Position numbers and translations under genes: made by a program
Shown: positions 1 through 8,733 of the stretch, piece by piece
How the letters are laid out: each line of letters starts with the position of its first letter
Position numbering within the stretch: the stretch's first letter is position 1
DNA from: Paraburkholderia madseniana
Lineage (GTDB): Bacteria > Pseudomonadota > Gammaproteobacteria > Burkholderiales > Burkholderiaceae
Direction of reading: 5' to 3'
Assembly: GCF_009690905.1 (NCBI RefSeq)
Contig: NZ_VOSW01000025.1
Span: 35,697 to 99,696 of the forward strand
Length of the DNA: 64,000 nt
The notes under the pieces: model-generated
Seen by the model: the letters and a program-made list of their open reading frames with translations, nothing else
What the model was told of the DNA's origin: nothing
Database searches by the model: none

Positions 1-992
1 TTGCGCACGTAGCCCACCGTGCCGTACACGAAGGTCCGCTTCGAGAGGTTATAGGTGGTGCCGAGCACGTACATCATCGCGTGGCCGGACGGGTCGTGCG
101 CGGCATCGCTGCCGCCGTCGCCGACCTTGATGTAATAGCCGCCCGCCGTTACCGCCCAGCGGGACTGGATGTTGTACGTCGCGCCGAGCCAGTAGTGATC
201 GGCAGTGTCGGCCACGCCCGCCGGTGAATCCGGCGCCGAGTAATGCGTATAGGCGCCCTGAATCTTCCACGCATCGAAATGCACATTCGCACCGGCGAAA
301 TATTCGCGCGAAGCCTGGAAGATATTGCTGAAGCGGCCGTTGCTGTCACGCAGTTCGTCGTAGATGCCGCGCACGTCGAAGAGCGGCGAGTGATACGTCA
401 GCATGATGCCGTCGGAGCGGCCAAACTCGCCTGCTGCACCGCTGTTGAACGCGCCCGCCTGATTGCCGAAAGCGTATTGCGCCTGCACGTCGAAGCCCCA
501 GAACACCGGGCTGTGATACTCGACGTTGTTGCTCGTCTGCTGCCAGTTACGTCCGCGCACGAGCGATGCCGACGAAAATGCCTCCTGCACGAACGGGTCG
601 AATTCCCACACGCCGTCGCTATCGATGAACAGATTGCGCCCGGCCTGCAGCGTGCCCCACTGGTCGCTCTTCAGGCCGACGAAAGCACGCCGTGACCACA
701 ACCGTCCGCCACCCGTGGTGCCGTTCATGATTTGCAGACCGGTTTCGAGGTTGAAGATCGCATTCAGCCCGCCGCCCAGATCTTCATTGCCTTTGAGGCC
801 CAGCATACTGGTGCCCCAATCGCCGCCTTCCGCACTCCAACGGGTCGAACTGCCGCCCGCGCCATTATTGATGTGATTCAGGTATTCCACGCCGCCGTCG
901 AGACGGCCATATAACGACACGCTGGTTTGACCATAGGCCAGCGGACTGATCACCGCCAGCGCGGCCACTAATTTTGTATGTAGTCTCATCAT
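1..992 (-). CDS. Gram-negative porin, OmpC-like (C-terminal part outside window)
   Basis: Outer-membrane trimeric porin that would let small hydrophilic solutes diffuse into the periplasm. Reading leftwards from 992, the protein begins MMRLHTKLVAALAVISPLAYG, a signal peptide, followed by QTSVSLYGRLDGGVEYL, the standard first strand of Burkholderia porins. Further family marks are GLKGNEDLGGGLNAIFNLE and RRAFVGLKSDQWGTLQAGR. The frame stays open to base 1, so about 330 residues are visible and the last strands with the terminal aromatic residue are missing. ATG codons at 992 and 989 are both possible starts. The 280 bp to the next gene is a divergent promoter region. Family assignment is firm; the substrate is unknown. 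Confidence 0.93.
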   Translation of the reverse strand, partial: MMRLHTKLVAALAVISPLAYGQTSVSLYGRLDGGVEYLNHINNGAGGSSTRWSAEGGDWGTSMLGLKGNEDLGGGLNAIFNLETGLQIMNGTTGGGRLWSRRAFVGLKSDQWGTLQAGRNLFIDSDGVWEFDPFVQEAFSSASLVRGRNWQQTSNNVEYHSPVFWGFDVQAQYAFGNQAGAFNSGAAGEFGRSDGIMLTYHSPLFDVRGIYDELRDSNGRFSNIFQASREYFAGANVHFDAWKIQGAYTHYSAPDSPAGVADTADHYWLGATYNIQSRWAVTAGGYYIKVGDGGSDAAHDPSGHAMMYVLGTTYNLSKRTFVYGTVGYVR

Positions 993-1272
993 TGTTTTGC
1001 CGTGAGTTTCTTTGTCGAGAATAGAATGTTGTAAAACTACACGTTTCGCGCCGAACTATAGGTGATCGGTGCTTGCTGGCCTATCCGTTTGACGCAATAA
1101 GCATTTGCGGACTGCGCGCCCGGCATTGAAAATCCGCAGTGGAATTGGCGCGCCTCAAAAGAAATCCTCATCGATGAGATCGAAAGGTACTCACGATAAG
1201 ATAGTCGGTCATTCGGCATCAGCCAAATAGAAACGCATTGATCGTTTGCCCATTCATCCTTTGCCACTCGCC

Positions 1273-2499
1273 ATGAACGTGCCTGAACTGACCGAAGACG
1301 AAAACCTTGGCCTTTACCAACGTGCGACAGAAAACGGCGCGGAATGGTGGCGCGTCAGCGTGGCGGACCGGCCGGAAAACTATCGGCTCGAACATGGCGT
1401 CGATGACGGCAACGGCACCGGCTCGGTCGATATCGATCTGGTGGTCGACGCGGAAAACCTGCGCGCGAAGCTGAAGAAATGGCGCCGCGAAGGTTTTGCA
1501 ATCGATACGCCCGACGCCGCGGACGAAGCAGGCGCTGCAGAACGGGTGGCCTTCATGCCGGAGTTGCAGCGCGTTGCGGCGCTGGCCTCGGCGGCGAAGC
1601 GCCATCTGCAGATAGAGGACGCGGGCGAAACGGTACGCATCGGTCGTGTCGACGTGCCCTGCGGCGTCGACAATCCGCTCGTGCCTCGCATCAATCCGGC
1701 CTATCTGTTTTCCGAGCGCTTTAACGACATCGTCGAAGATATCGTGGAGAACCGGCGCGTCATGCTGATCGGTCACACCGGCGCCGGCAAGACCAGCCTG
1801 ATTGAACAGGTCGCCGCGCGCTCGCATCACGGCGTGTTGCGCTCGAACATGAACGGGCAAACCACCGTCGGCGATTTTGTCGGCTTCTGGACGGTCAAGG
1901 GCGGCGAGACGATCTGGGTGGACGGCGTGCTGCCCACGGCGATGCGCGAGGGCCTCTGGCTGATCGTCGACGAAATCGATTTCGCCGAGCCGTCGATTCT
2001 CGCTGCCCTCACCGCCGTGCTCGAACCGCACGGGCGTCTCGTGCTGAAAGAGAAAGGCAATGAGATCGTCGCGCCGCATCCTGCGTTCCGGCTGTTCGCG
2101 ACGGCCAATGCGGTCGGTGCGATGAGCCAGTTCCGTCATCTGTATCAGGGCGCGAATCTGATGAACGAGGCGTTTCTCGATCGCTGGCGCGTCTATATGT
2201 TGGACTATCTGACGCCCGCCGAAGAAGCCGACGTGCTGATGCGCACCCTCGCCCCGCACATGACACGCGCGCTCGCCGCCACCCTCGCCGCGATTGCCGC
2301 CGACTGCCGTGCGGCGTTCGCTCGCGAAGACCTGTCGAGCGCATTTTCCACGCGGCGCCTGCTCGACTGGGCCGAGTTGATGCTGCGCACCGGCGAACCC
2401 GAACGCGCCGCCGGTCCTGCGATCTATGCGAAGGTTAGCCCCGAAGACGCAGCGCTGATTCGCGGCATCGTTCGCCATCACATTGCGCCGGCTGCCTGA
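1273..2499 (+). CDS. CobS-like / MoxR-type AAA+ ATPase
   Basis: AAA+ ATPase of 408 aa resembling the CobS subunit of aerobic cobaltochelatase and other MoxR-type ATPases that work with a VWA partner. Visible: Walker A GHTGAGKTS near residue 167, Walker B LIVDEID near 233, and the CobS-like stretch HPAFRLFATANAVG followed by a DRW sensor region. The first ~140 residues are an extension not expected in CobS. A TTG at 1246 would add nine residues, but ATG 1273 is the better start; neither has a strong ribosome-binding site. The VWA gene starts 6 bp after its stop, so the two are surely cotranscribed. Whether the pair serves a metal chelatase or another remodelling task cannot be decided here, because no CobN-like large subunit is present. 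Confidence 0.85.
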   Translation: MNVPELTEDENLGLYQRATENGAEWWRVSVADRPENYRLEHGVDDGNGTGSVDIDLVVDAENLRAKLKKWRREGFAIDTPDAADEAGAAERVAFMPELQRVAALASAAKRHLQIEDAGETVRIGRVDVPCGVDNPLVPRINPAYLFSERFNDIVEDIVENRRVMLIGHTGAGKTSLIEQVAARSHHGVLRSNMNGQTTVGDFVGFWTVKGGETIWVDGVLPTAMREGLWLIVDEIDFAEPSILAALTAVLEPHGRLVLKEKGNEIVAPHPAFRLFATANAVGAMSQFRHLYQGANLMNEAFLDRWRVYMLDYLTPAEEADVLMRTLAPHMTRALAATLAAIAADCRAAFAREDLSSAFSTRRLLDWAELMLRTGEPERAAGPAIYAKVSPEDAALIRGIVRHHIAPAA

Positions 2500-2505
2500 C
2501 GGTCA

Positions 2506-4284
2506 GTGACCACGACACGCACAACACGCACCATGAACGCCATGCACGCAATGCGCGACACGCGAGGCTTCGCGTTTGAATCGACGCTCAGCAAAGTGGC
2601 GCGCGTGCTGACCGGGCAATACGGCGTGACGGTCGCCTTCAGTCCGGATGGGCCCCGCGTGGAGCCGGGCCGCATCGTGATTCCCGATTACGAGTTGAGC
2701 GGCGGCGTCGAGCGCGACGTGCTGATCGGCTATCTGGATCTGCTGGTGGCACGCGCCAAACATTCGTCACTCGCACAGATGGACGCGCTGCCGCCGGGCG
2801 TGGCGGCGAATCTCGCGCAGGTGATCGAGGATCGCCGCGTTTCTTCGCAACTGCTCGACGAGTATCCGGGCGCACGCTGGTTCATCGGTAAACTGCGAGC
2901 GCATGCCGCTGAGCAGGCGCGGCAACGCTGGCCGAAGCTGCATTGGCGCGACCGGCTGGTCTGGCTGGTGGAGCGCGCGCTGTGGGACGAGCAACCGACC
3001 CGGACCGAAGCGAGCCATTCCCTGCTGGCCGCGCTGCACGCCGCCCAGGATCTGCTGGACGAGTCGCGCAGAAGCCGTTCGACCGCGCATAGCATCGCGG
3101 CAGCGCAGGCCTTGGTGGCGCGCGTGCGGGCTTTGTCGGCGGGCGATGTCAACAGCATGGTGTTCACCGCGGATCCGGTTGAAGACATCGACACGGAAAC
3201 CGCCGCGTCTTCCTCGGCGCCACTCGACGATGACGACACAGCCCTGCCCGATCAGGACAACTCAGCCTCACCGCCGTCCGATAAAAGCGGTGGCGCGCAA
3301 GCGGAAAACGCGGTGGGCATGGGGCAATCGCTAGCCGATGCACAGCAAGCGTCGGCACGTTCCGAAGGCGAAGCCGGTACCGCTTCAGACACCGCTCGCG
3401 CGCGGCTATCGATTCCGCTCGCCACCGAATTCGACGAGATCACCGACGTCACCGGTCAAGGCGACAGCGCGACATGGCGCGAGCTTCGCGCGCAAGCCCG
3501 AGCGGACACCGCGCCGCTCAAGGAGAAACTGGAGCGTGCGCTGAGCGCGGACGAACGCATCCGTTGGCGTCGCGAACAGGAACGCGGAGAGATCGACCGC
3601 ACCTCGCTCGCCAAACTGGCGACCTCGCCCGGTTACCGCACGCCGTTTCGCACGCAGCGGGCAGCCAAAGGGCGCGACGTCGCGGTGACCTTGCTGATCG
3701 ATCGCAGCGGCTCGATGGCCGGGCGCAAGATCGAGCTCGCGCGCCTGTGCGCGACCGCGCTGTGCGATGCGCTGACGCAGTTGTCGTTCGACTGCGAAGT
3801 GCTTGGCTATTGCTCGCTCGAGTCCACGCCGATGAAGCAACTGTATGAGCGACAACTGGCGGCCGGCGCGGATTTGCAGCGCTATAACCGCTTTGTCGAG
3901 CGACTCGATCTGAAAGTCTATAAACGCTTTGGCGCGACGGATCTGAGCGGGATCGCCACGATCGATTGCGGCCACGAAAATCCTGACGGCGAGGCGCTCG
4001 CCTGGGCCGCGACGCGGCTCGCAGATCATCAAGCCGAGCGGCGGATCCTGATCGTGTTCTCCGACGGCTATCCGTCGACCGGCGACGGTGACCCGCAGGT
4101 ACTGCGCCACGATCTGCGCGAACGCGTCGCGGCGATCCAGAAGCGCGGCATCGAACTGCTGGGAATCGGCGTGCTGACCGATGCGGTCGAGGACTTCTAT
4201 CCACACAATGTGGTGGTGAGCCGCCTTGCCGAATTGCCGTCGACGGTGTTCTCGGTGTTGAGTTCGATGCTGCTGACGCGCTAG
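2506..4284 (+). CDS. CobT-like protein with C-terminal VWA domain
   Basis: 592-aa partner of the preceding AAA+ ATPase. The C-terminal ~200 residues form a von Willebrand A domain with the MIDAS motif DRSGSMAG (Asp near residue 399). The stretch NPDGEALAWAATRL followed by RRILIVFSDGYP closely resembles the end of CobT. The middle (about residues 225-310) is acidic and Ser/Ala-rich, as in CobT. In AAA+/VWA pairs of the Mg/Co-chelatase type, the ATPase drives remodelling and the VWA protein bridges to the substrate subunit; that role is inferred here. The start is GTG 2506, with ATG 2533 an alternative. It ends 17 bp before the convergent GST gene. Cytoplasmic, with no signal or membrane segment. 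Confidence 0.85.
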   Translation: MTTTRTTRTMNAMHAMRDTRGFAFESTLSKVARVLTGQYGVTVAFSPDGPRVEPGRIVIPDYELSGGVERDVLIGYLDLLVARAKHSSLAQMDALPPGVAANLAQVIEDRRVSSQLLDEYPGARWFIGKLRAHAAEQARQRWPKLHWRDRLVWLVERALWDEQPTRTEASHSLLAALHAAQDLLDESRRSRSTAHSIAAAQALVARVRALSAGDVNSMVFTADPVEDIDTETAASSSAPLDDDDTALPDQDNSASPPSDKSGGAQAENAVGMGQSLADAQQASARSEGEAGTASDTARARLSIPLATEFDEITDVTGQGDSATWRELRAQARADTAPLKEKLERALSADERIRWRREQERGEIDRTSLAKLATSPGYRTPFRTQRAAKGRDVAVTLLIDRSGSMAGRKIELARLCATALCDALTQLSFDCEVLGYCSLESTPMKQLYERQLAAGADLQRYNRFVERLDLKVYKRFGATDLSGIATIDCGHENPDGEALAWAATRLADHQAERRILIVFSDGYPSTGDGDPQVLRHDLRERVAAIQKRGIELLGIGVLTDAVEDFYPHNVVVSRLAELPSTVFSVLSSMLLTR

Positions 4285-4300
4285 TGTCGCGAGTTAGAAG

Positions 4301-4930
4301 TTACTGAGCGAGTGCCATGGTCTTCGAAATGGCGGTGATCACCGCAGGCCTCGCAGAGACATCCGAAAACCACCGAGCGACATTTGGCGTCTGCTCAAGG
4401 CTCGCGCCGACCGACTCGTGCCGCCGGATCCAGCCAAAGTGCGCGATATCCGCGATCGAGAACTCGCGACCGGCAACGAACTTGCCCCGCTCCAGCGCAC
4501 GTTCAAGTACACCCAACGTGCGGTTGACCTCGGCCAGCGCCCGCGCTGCTGCTTCCGGTGCCGCAGATGCCTGGAGCTTCACCAGGAAGGCCTGCAGGAA
4601 CGCTGGGCTCAGCCCGGAGGCATGAAAGAATAGTTGTTCGAATACCAGGGCGCGCTCGACGCCTGCCTTGGGAAGCAATTTTCCAGTCGCCTCGGCGAGA
4701 TAGACCAGTATGGCGGCCGACTCGCTCAGCGCAATGTCAGCTTCGCCCAGGATGGCTTGATCCACCAGGACAGGGACCTTGGCATTTGCGTTCATGGCCT
4801 TGAAGGCATCCGACTTCTGTTCACCCTTGCGCAGGTTGACCGGCACGAGTTCATAGGGGACGCCCATTTCTTCGAGGGCGATCGTTACCTTGACGCTGTT
4901 TGGCGTTGCGTACGCATGTACTTTGACCAT
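4301..4930 (-). CDS. Glutathione S-transferase family protein
   Basis: 209-aa cytosolic glutathione transferase. The N-terminal thioredoxin-like half starts MVKVHAYATPNSVKVTIALEE and contains the cis-proline site NAKVPVLV and the glutathione-binding ESAAIL. The C-terminal helical half includes FSIADIAHFGW, the usual SxAD capping motif. The start at 4930 is supported by AAAGGAAC upstream; the frame is open for another 25 residues without family similarity. It lies 98 bp downstream of the SnoaL-like gene on the same strand and probably belongs to that transcript, opposite a LysR regulator that may control both. The substrate is not predictable. Confidence 0.9.
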   Translation of the reverse strand: MVKVHAYATPNSVKVTIALEEMGVPYELVPVNLRKGEQKSDAFKAMNANAKVPVLVDQAILGEADIALSESAAILVYLAEATGKLLPKAGVERALVFEQLFFHASGLSPAFLQAFLVKLQASAAPEAAARALAEVNRTLGVLERALERGKFVAGREFSIADIAHFGWIRRHESVGASLEQTPNVARWFSDVSARPAVITAISKTMALAQ

Positions 4931-5028
4931 TTGAAAGTTCCTTTGATTTGAATTGTTTCCTGGCATGCCACCCGTTGAGCGCAACCCTCGCTGCGTCGCG
5001 ATCAAACACCACGTGAGCGTTGCCAGGA

Positions 5029-5394
5029 TTAGGTCGGAAGAGCGTCGAGGAAGACGTAGAGTGCTGCAATCTTGCCGTCACGAACGATGATCACGTCGAT
5101 GCCGGTGTAGTCCGGCGCTTCGCCGGGCGCGCCTGAACTCCATGCGAGACGCCCGGCGTTGTGCAGAGTCTGTGGCTCGCCAACAGGCGTGTAGACGAAG
5201 TGAGGGTGCGTCGCGCGCAGCTCCCCCGCAAACTTGTCGAGTGCGTCATGGCCGAGGAAGATGCCCGGCGGAACGTAGAGCGCACAGTCGTCGGTGTACA
5301 GCTCTTTGATCGCGGCGCGACGTCGGATTGGGTCCCCTTCGCCGAATACCTCTTGAAGGTTGCGGTGGAGCAGTTCATGAGTTCGGTCAGACAT
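5029..5394 (-). CDS. SnoaL-like / NTF2-fold nuclear transport factor 2 family protein
   Basis: 121-aa small alpha+beta protein starting MSDRTHELLHRNLQEVFGEGD. The pattern fits the SnoaL/NTF2 fold: an N-terminal helix, LYTDDCALYVPPGIFLGHDALDKFAGELRA-type sequence (read in two parts), then beta strands ending VRDGKIAALYVFLDALP. Members are often cofactor-free isomerases, hydratases or binding proteins, and the reaction here is unknown. The start is fixed by AAGGAGAA just upstream of ATG 5394. It is divergent from a LysR gene (100 bp between starts) and followed by a GST, which suggests a small LysR-controlled stress or detoxification unit. Confidence 0.82.
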   Translation of the reverse strand: MSDRTHELLHRNLQEVFGEGDPIRRRAAIKELYTDDCALYVPPGIFLGHDALDKFAGELRATHPHFVYTPVGEPQTLHNAGRLAWSSGAPGEAPDYTGIDVIIVRDGKIAALYVFLDALPT

Positions 5395-5494
5395 AGCTAT
5401 TCTCCTTGGTTCATTCTTTCGGAGAGACAATCTTGCGGCGAAGCGCGATAATGCGAAATAGAAATGTTTGAAATCAATCGTTGCAGGATTGTCG

Positions 5495-6448
5495 ATGTCA
5501 AAACTACCGGACTTCGAAGGGATCGCGATGTTCGCCAAGGTTGCCGAGGAGCGATCATTCGCGGGCGCAGCGAGAGCAATGGGGGTATCCGTGGCCACCG
5601 TTTCGCGGGCGGTCACCCGGCTGGAAGAGCGCCTGGGCGGCACCCTGTTCAATCGAACATCTCGTCGCCTTGCCTTGACCGACTACGGTCACATGATGGC
5701 TGAGCGCGCATCCAGGATCTACGCTGACGCCGAGGACGCGGAGAACTTCGCCCGTGAAACCTCCAGCCGGCCGCGAGGGCTCGTCAAGCTTGCCGCGCCC
5801 CTTTCCTTCGGTGCCCGCTGGGTCGCGCCCCTTCTGCCAGAGTTTTTCCGAACCTACCCTGAAATCGCTGTCGATCTTCACTTAACCGATGCCCACGCCG
5901 ACCTGATCGGAGATGGCTTTGACGCCGCGCTTCGGATCGCGATCCTGGAAGACTCGTCCCTCGTTGCGCGCCTTATCGTGCCGGTGCACCGCTTTGTCGT
6001 TGCGTCTCCGGGCTACCTCGCCCGATACGGCCGGCCGCAGCACCCTGAGGATTTGAGAGCCCACCAATGCCTCACCTATGCGAACAGATCCAGGCGCGAC
6101 GTTTGGCGATTCACGAATGAGGCCGGCGAGGAATGCTCTGTTACCCCTACGGGTCCGCTGCGCGGGACGAGCGTCGAGGCGCTTCTGCCCACAGCCCTCG
6201 AAGGCTTCGCGATCACCGAACTCCCTGAGTTCGTCGCCACACAGTATTTCCGCGACAAGCAGCTTGAACCGATACTCACCGACTGGCGCCTGCCTGAGGG
6301 CGGTCTCTACTTCGTGACGCCGACGGCCCGCGCCCGTCCCGCCAAGGTGGGCGCGTTGGCAGACTTCCTCATTGCCAGGCTAACTGTCGCGCAATGGAGC
6401 GCCGAAGCAATGATGGCGTGGAAGCCACCGAAGCAACGCAGGAAGTAA
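5495..6448 (+). CDS. LysR-family transcriptional regulator
   Basis: 317-aa LysR regulator. Residues 1-60 are the winged helix-turn-helix (AAARAMGVSVATVSRAVTRLEERLG, shown as AARAMGVSVATVSRAV and RLEERLGGTLFNRTSR), followed by the substrate-binding fold that senses an unknown effector. The sequence resembles the CrgA/AaeR-like branch (GLVKLAAPLSFG). The start ATG 5495 has AGGA upstream; an in-frame TTG at 5468 is less likely. It is transcribed away from the SnoaL/GST pair across a 100-bp intergenic region, the classic arrangement for a LysR regulator acting on its divergent neighbour. Confidence 0.92.
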   Translation: MSKLPDFEGIAMFAKVAEERSFAGAARAMGVSVATVSRAVTRLEERLGGTLFNRTSRRLALTDYGHMMAERASRIYADAEDAENFARETSSRPRGLVKLAAPLSFGARWVAPLLPEFFRTYPEIAVDLHLTDAHADLIGDGFDAALRIAILEDSSLVARLIVPVHRFVVASPGYLARYGRPQHPEDLRAHQCLTYANRSRRDVWRFTNEAGEECSVTPTGPLRGTSVEALLPTALEGFAITELPEFVATQYFRDKQLEPILTDWRLPEGGLYFVTPTARARPAKVGALADFLIARLTVAQWSAEAMMAWKPPKQRRK

Positions 6449-6572
6449 GCCGTGAGTTGCTCGCGCTCGCTCTCAGTCGACACCCGTTGCGCCGTGGGTC
6501 GTGCACACGACGAGGCGGCCCATATTAGTTGAACGAACTTCCAACTCCCGACACCAGCGCATCAAAGCGCGC

Positions 6573-7406
6573 CTACGCCAGTTGCGGCTTGAACGGATAC
6601 TGATCGATCTCTCCGCCCCGCGCGACCACGGCCGTGCTCTCCGGAATCTCCTCCCACCAGCCCGGCAAATCCGACAGTGGCTCCGACAACACGAGGAACG
6701 CGTCTTCGCCCGCCGTCGCGATGCGCGGGTCGTCCGGATACAGATCGTGCAGATGCCGGAACGAGGTGCTGTGAAAGAGCGAGCGCGACTGCCCTTCGCT
6801 CGAATAGCGAACCGCGACGATCTGCTCGCCGTCAGTGGCGCATACGGTCATGTTCAGCGGCTCATCGACACCGTGCTTGCGCCCGATATCCTCGACAAAA
6901 CCCACCATCCGCTCGAGCGCGGTAACGGGCGCGAGTTCGAGACCGAAGGTCAGCGCGAGAAAAAACAGCACCTCGGAATCCGTCGAACCTTCGATTGACG
7001 GGAACAACTCGGGATCGATCGCCAGAATCAGATCGCGGCGTACCAGCGGAAAGTTACGCACCAACCCGTTATGCATGAAGAGCCACCGCCCGTAACGGAA
7101 CGGATGACAGTTGGTTTCCTGCGACGGCGTGCCGGTGGCCGCACGGATGTGCGCGACGAACAGCGGCGCGCGGATGGCCCGCGCCGCCTCGCGTAAATTG
7201 CGGTCGCTCCACGCGGGCTGGATGCAGCGGTAGCGAAACGGGATGTCGGTGGGATGACCGTACCAGCCGATGCCGAAGCCGTCGCCGTTCGTGGTGGTCT
7301 GGCCGAGCCGCGAATGCAGGCTCTGGTCGATCAGGGAGTGTTTGGCGTTGAACAGCACCGTTTCGGGTTGCAGCGCGTTACCGGTATAAGCGAGCCAGCG
7401 GCACAT
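6573..7406 (-). CDS. Class II glutamine amidotransferase (YafJ/EgtC-like)
   Basis: 277-aa Ntn-type amidotransferase domain protein. It begins MCRWLAYTG, so Cys2 becomes the N-terminal nucleophile after Met removal. GQTTTNGDGFGIGWYG, HIRAATGT and NCHPFRYGRWLFMHNG are the conserved glutaminase motifs. Such single-domain proteins (YafJ, EgtC) hydrolyse gamma-glutamyl amides; the exact substrate is not evident, and no ergothioneine genes are adjacent. CCGGAGGAG lies directly upstream of ATG 7406, which fixes the start; an upstream open frame of 56 residues is not family-like. The MarC gene follows upstream on the same strand, with 86 bp between them. Confidence 0.92.
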   Translation of the reverse strand: MCRWLAYTGNALQPETVLFNAKHSLIDQSLHSRLGQTTTNGDGFGIGWYGHPTDIPFRYRCIQPAWSDRNLREAARAIRAPLFVAHIRAATGTPSQETNCHPFRYGRWLFMHNGLVRNFPLVRRDLILAIDPELFPSIEGSTDSEVLFFLALTFGLELAPVTALERMVGFVEDIGRKHGVDEPLNMTVCATDGEQIVAVRYSSEGQSRSLFHSTSFRHLHDLYPDDPRIATAGEDAFLVLSEPLSDLPGWWEEIPESTAVVARGGEIDQYPFKPQLA

Positions 7407-7492
7407 GAGTTCTCCTCCGGTTGCGACGAAATGCGACGAGATGTCTGACGAACCACGCGCGAGCCTCGACCAGGCGCGCGTGCCGCCGACCG

Positions 7493-8170
7493 CTATTTGA
7501 CCACGGGTTGCATCTGGGCGATCGGTATCAGGAACTCCGAAAAACCGGTCAGGATAATCTGCACGCCGATGCACAAGAGCAGAAACGACGAGACGCGCAT
7601 CGCAACCTTGGTGCCGTCCACGCCGAGATACTTGGCGAACACCACCGCCCGGCTGTAGATCAGATACACGGTGGCCGCCACCAGAAGCGTGATCACCACC
7701 GACGCGATGCTCGACAGCACGAACGCCGAGAGTTTATGCGTGCGGTTCGCGGTCAGCGCGACCGCGGTAGCGATCGAACCCGGCCCGGTGGTGAGTGGAA
7801 TGGTGAGTGGGAAGAACGCTTTCGACGTGGCGTTATCCGCGTCCACACGCTTGACCGCCGGCTGCTCGGCCGGCTGCGTGTCGGGCGCGTTGAGCATCTG
7901 CCAGCCGCCGACGGCGACCGCGAGGCCCCCGCCGATGCGCAATGCCTCCATGGAGATGCCGAAGAAATGAAGAATCGGGGTGCCGACAAAGAAGGCGACA
8001 AGCAACACGCACATGACGTTGAAGGCGATTTTCTTGGCGAGCGCCGTGCGGTCTTCCGTGGTGAGCGATGCTGTCCGGTCGAGAAAGACGAACGCCATGC
8101 CGATTGGGTTGATGATGCTGATCAGCCCGGTAAAGCCAAAGAGAATGTCCGAGATCAGACTTTCGACCAT
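7493..8170 (-). CDS. MarC family integral membrane protein
   Basis: 225-aa inner-membrane protein with about six hydrophobic segments. The N-terminus MVESLISDILFGFTGLISIINPIGMAFVFL is the MarC signature region (NPIG), and FFPLTIPLTTGPGSIATA is the second conserved half-site. A hydrophilic loop (about residues 95-115) divides the two halves. The family's function is unsettled; earlier links to multiple antibiotic resistance in E. coli were not confirmed. The start ATG 8170 fits the family. It is divergent from the DUF3311/symporter operon across 347 bp. Confidence 0.9.
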   Translation of the reverse strand: MVESLISDILFGFTGLISIINPIGMAFVFLDRTASLTTEDRTALAKKIAFNVMCVLLVAFFVGTPILHFFGISMEALRIGGGLAVAVGGWQMLNAPDTQPAEQPAVKRVDADNATSKAFFPLTIPLTTGPGSIATAVALTANRTHKLSAFVLSSIASVVITLLVAATVYLIYSRAVVFAKYLGVDGTKVAMRVSSFLLLCIGVQIILTGFSEFLIPIAQMQPVVK

Positions 8171-8517
8171 ATGCGATCCGTTTCGGGCAGCGGCGCGGGC
8201 GGACTGATCGACTGACTGCCCACCGGCGCGCCACGCCAGGTTGAAGTGCCGGACGCCTTCGGGCGGTCCAGATTGATGCTCGCGTTGCGTGGGTCAGATG
8301 ATATCGCGGCGCGGCACGCACATTGGCAAAAAACGGGGCGATGCACACAGCGCGCGGCGCTGCACCGCAGCAGACGAGCGCCGAAAGATGCGCGCACAAC
8401 TTTCGGAAAGCCTACACTTTTTTGACTTACTTTACGTAACCGAAGCATCAGGCATACAGTCCCCAGCGAAGCCGCACTTTCAACGAGACGTACTTACCGG
8501 TTCGAGGAGCTGCCCCC
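8171..8517. other. Divergent intergenic region, no gene seen
   Basis: 347 bp between marC-like (minus) and the DUF3311 gene (plus), so it must hold both promoters. On the plus strand a TTGACT at 8422-8427 precedes a TA-containing stretch (GCATCA/CATACA) at about the right distance and could be a -35/-10 pair for the transporter operon. The match to the -10 consensus is poor. No coding frame with a family-like sequence was found. Confidence 0.5.
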
Positions 8518-8733
8518 ATGTTGCTTCGTGTACTCGCCGCGCTGCCGTTCATCGGCATTCTGCTCGGCGTCCCGTTTGTGAATCGTGTCGAGCCGCTGGT
8601 GCTCGGCATGCCGTTCGTGCTGGCCTGGATCGTCATGTGGGTGGTGCTCAGTTCGATCATCATGGCGATCATCTACCGTCTGGACCCGAGCAACCGGCAG
8701 CTTGCAACTGATGCCGAGGAGGTCCGATCATGA
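8518..8733 (+). CDS. DUF3311 small membrane protein
   Basis: 71-aa protein with two transmembrane segments (about residues 5-20 and 28-52), beginning MLLRVLAALPFIGILLGVPF. Small proteins of this type are regularly encoded immediately before sodium:solute symporters of the MctP type, as here: its stop overlaps the next start in ATGA (4 bp), so translation is coupled. It is probably an accessory subunit of the symporter, by inference from that linkage. A GAGGAGCTG ribosome-binding site precedes ATG 8518. Confidence 0.85.
   Translation: MLLRVLAALPFIGILLGVPFVNRVEPLVLGMPFVLAWIVMWVVLSSIIMAIIYRLDPSNRQLATDAEEVRS

Noticed and set aside
1219..2481. 420-codon open frame on the minus strand
   Set aside because: Antisense to the CobS-like ATPase; no recognisable domain.
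1273..4284. Assigning cobS and cobT gene symbols
   Set aside because: Similarity is clear but the N-terminal extension and lack of cobN make the true function uncertain, so only CobS-like and CobT-like are used.
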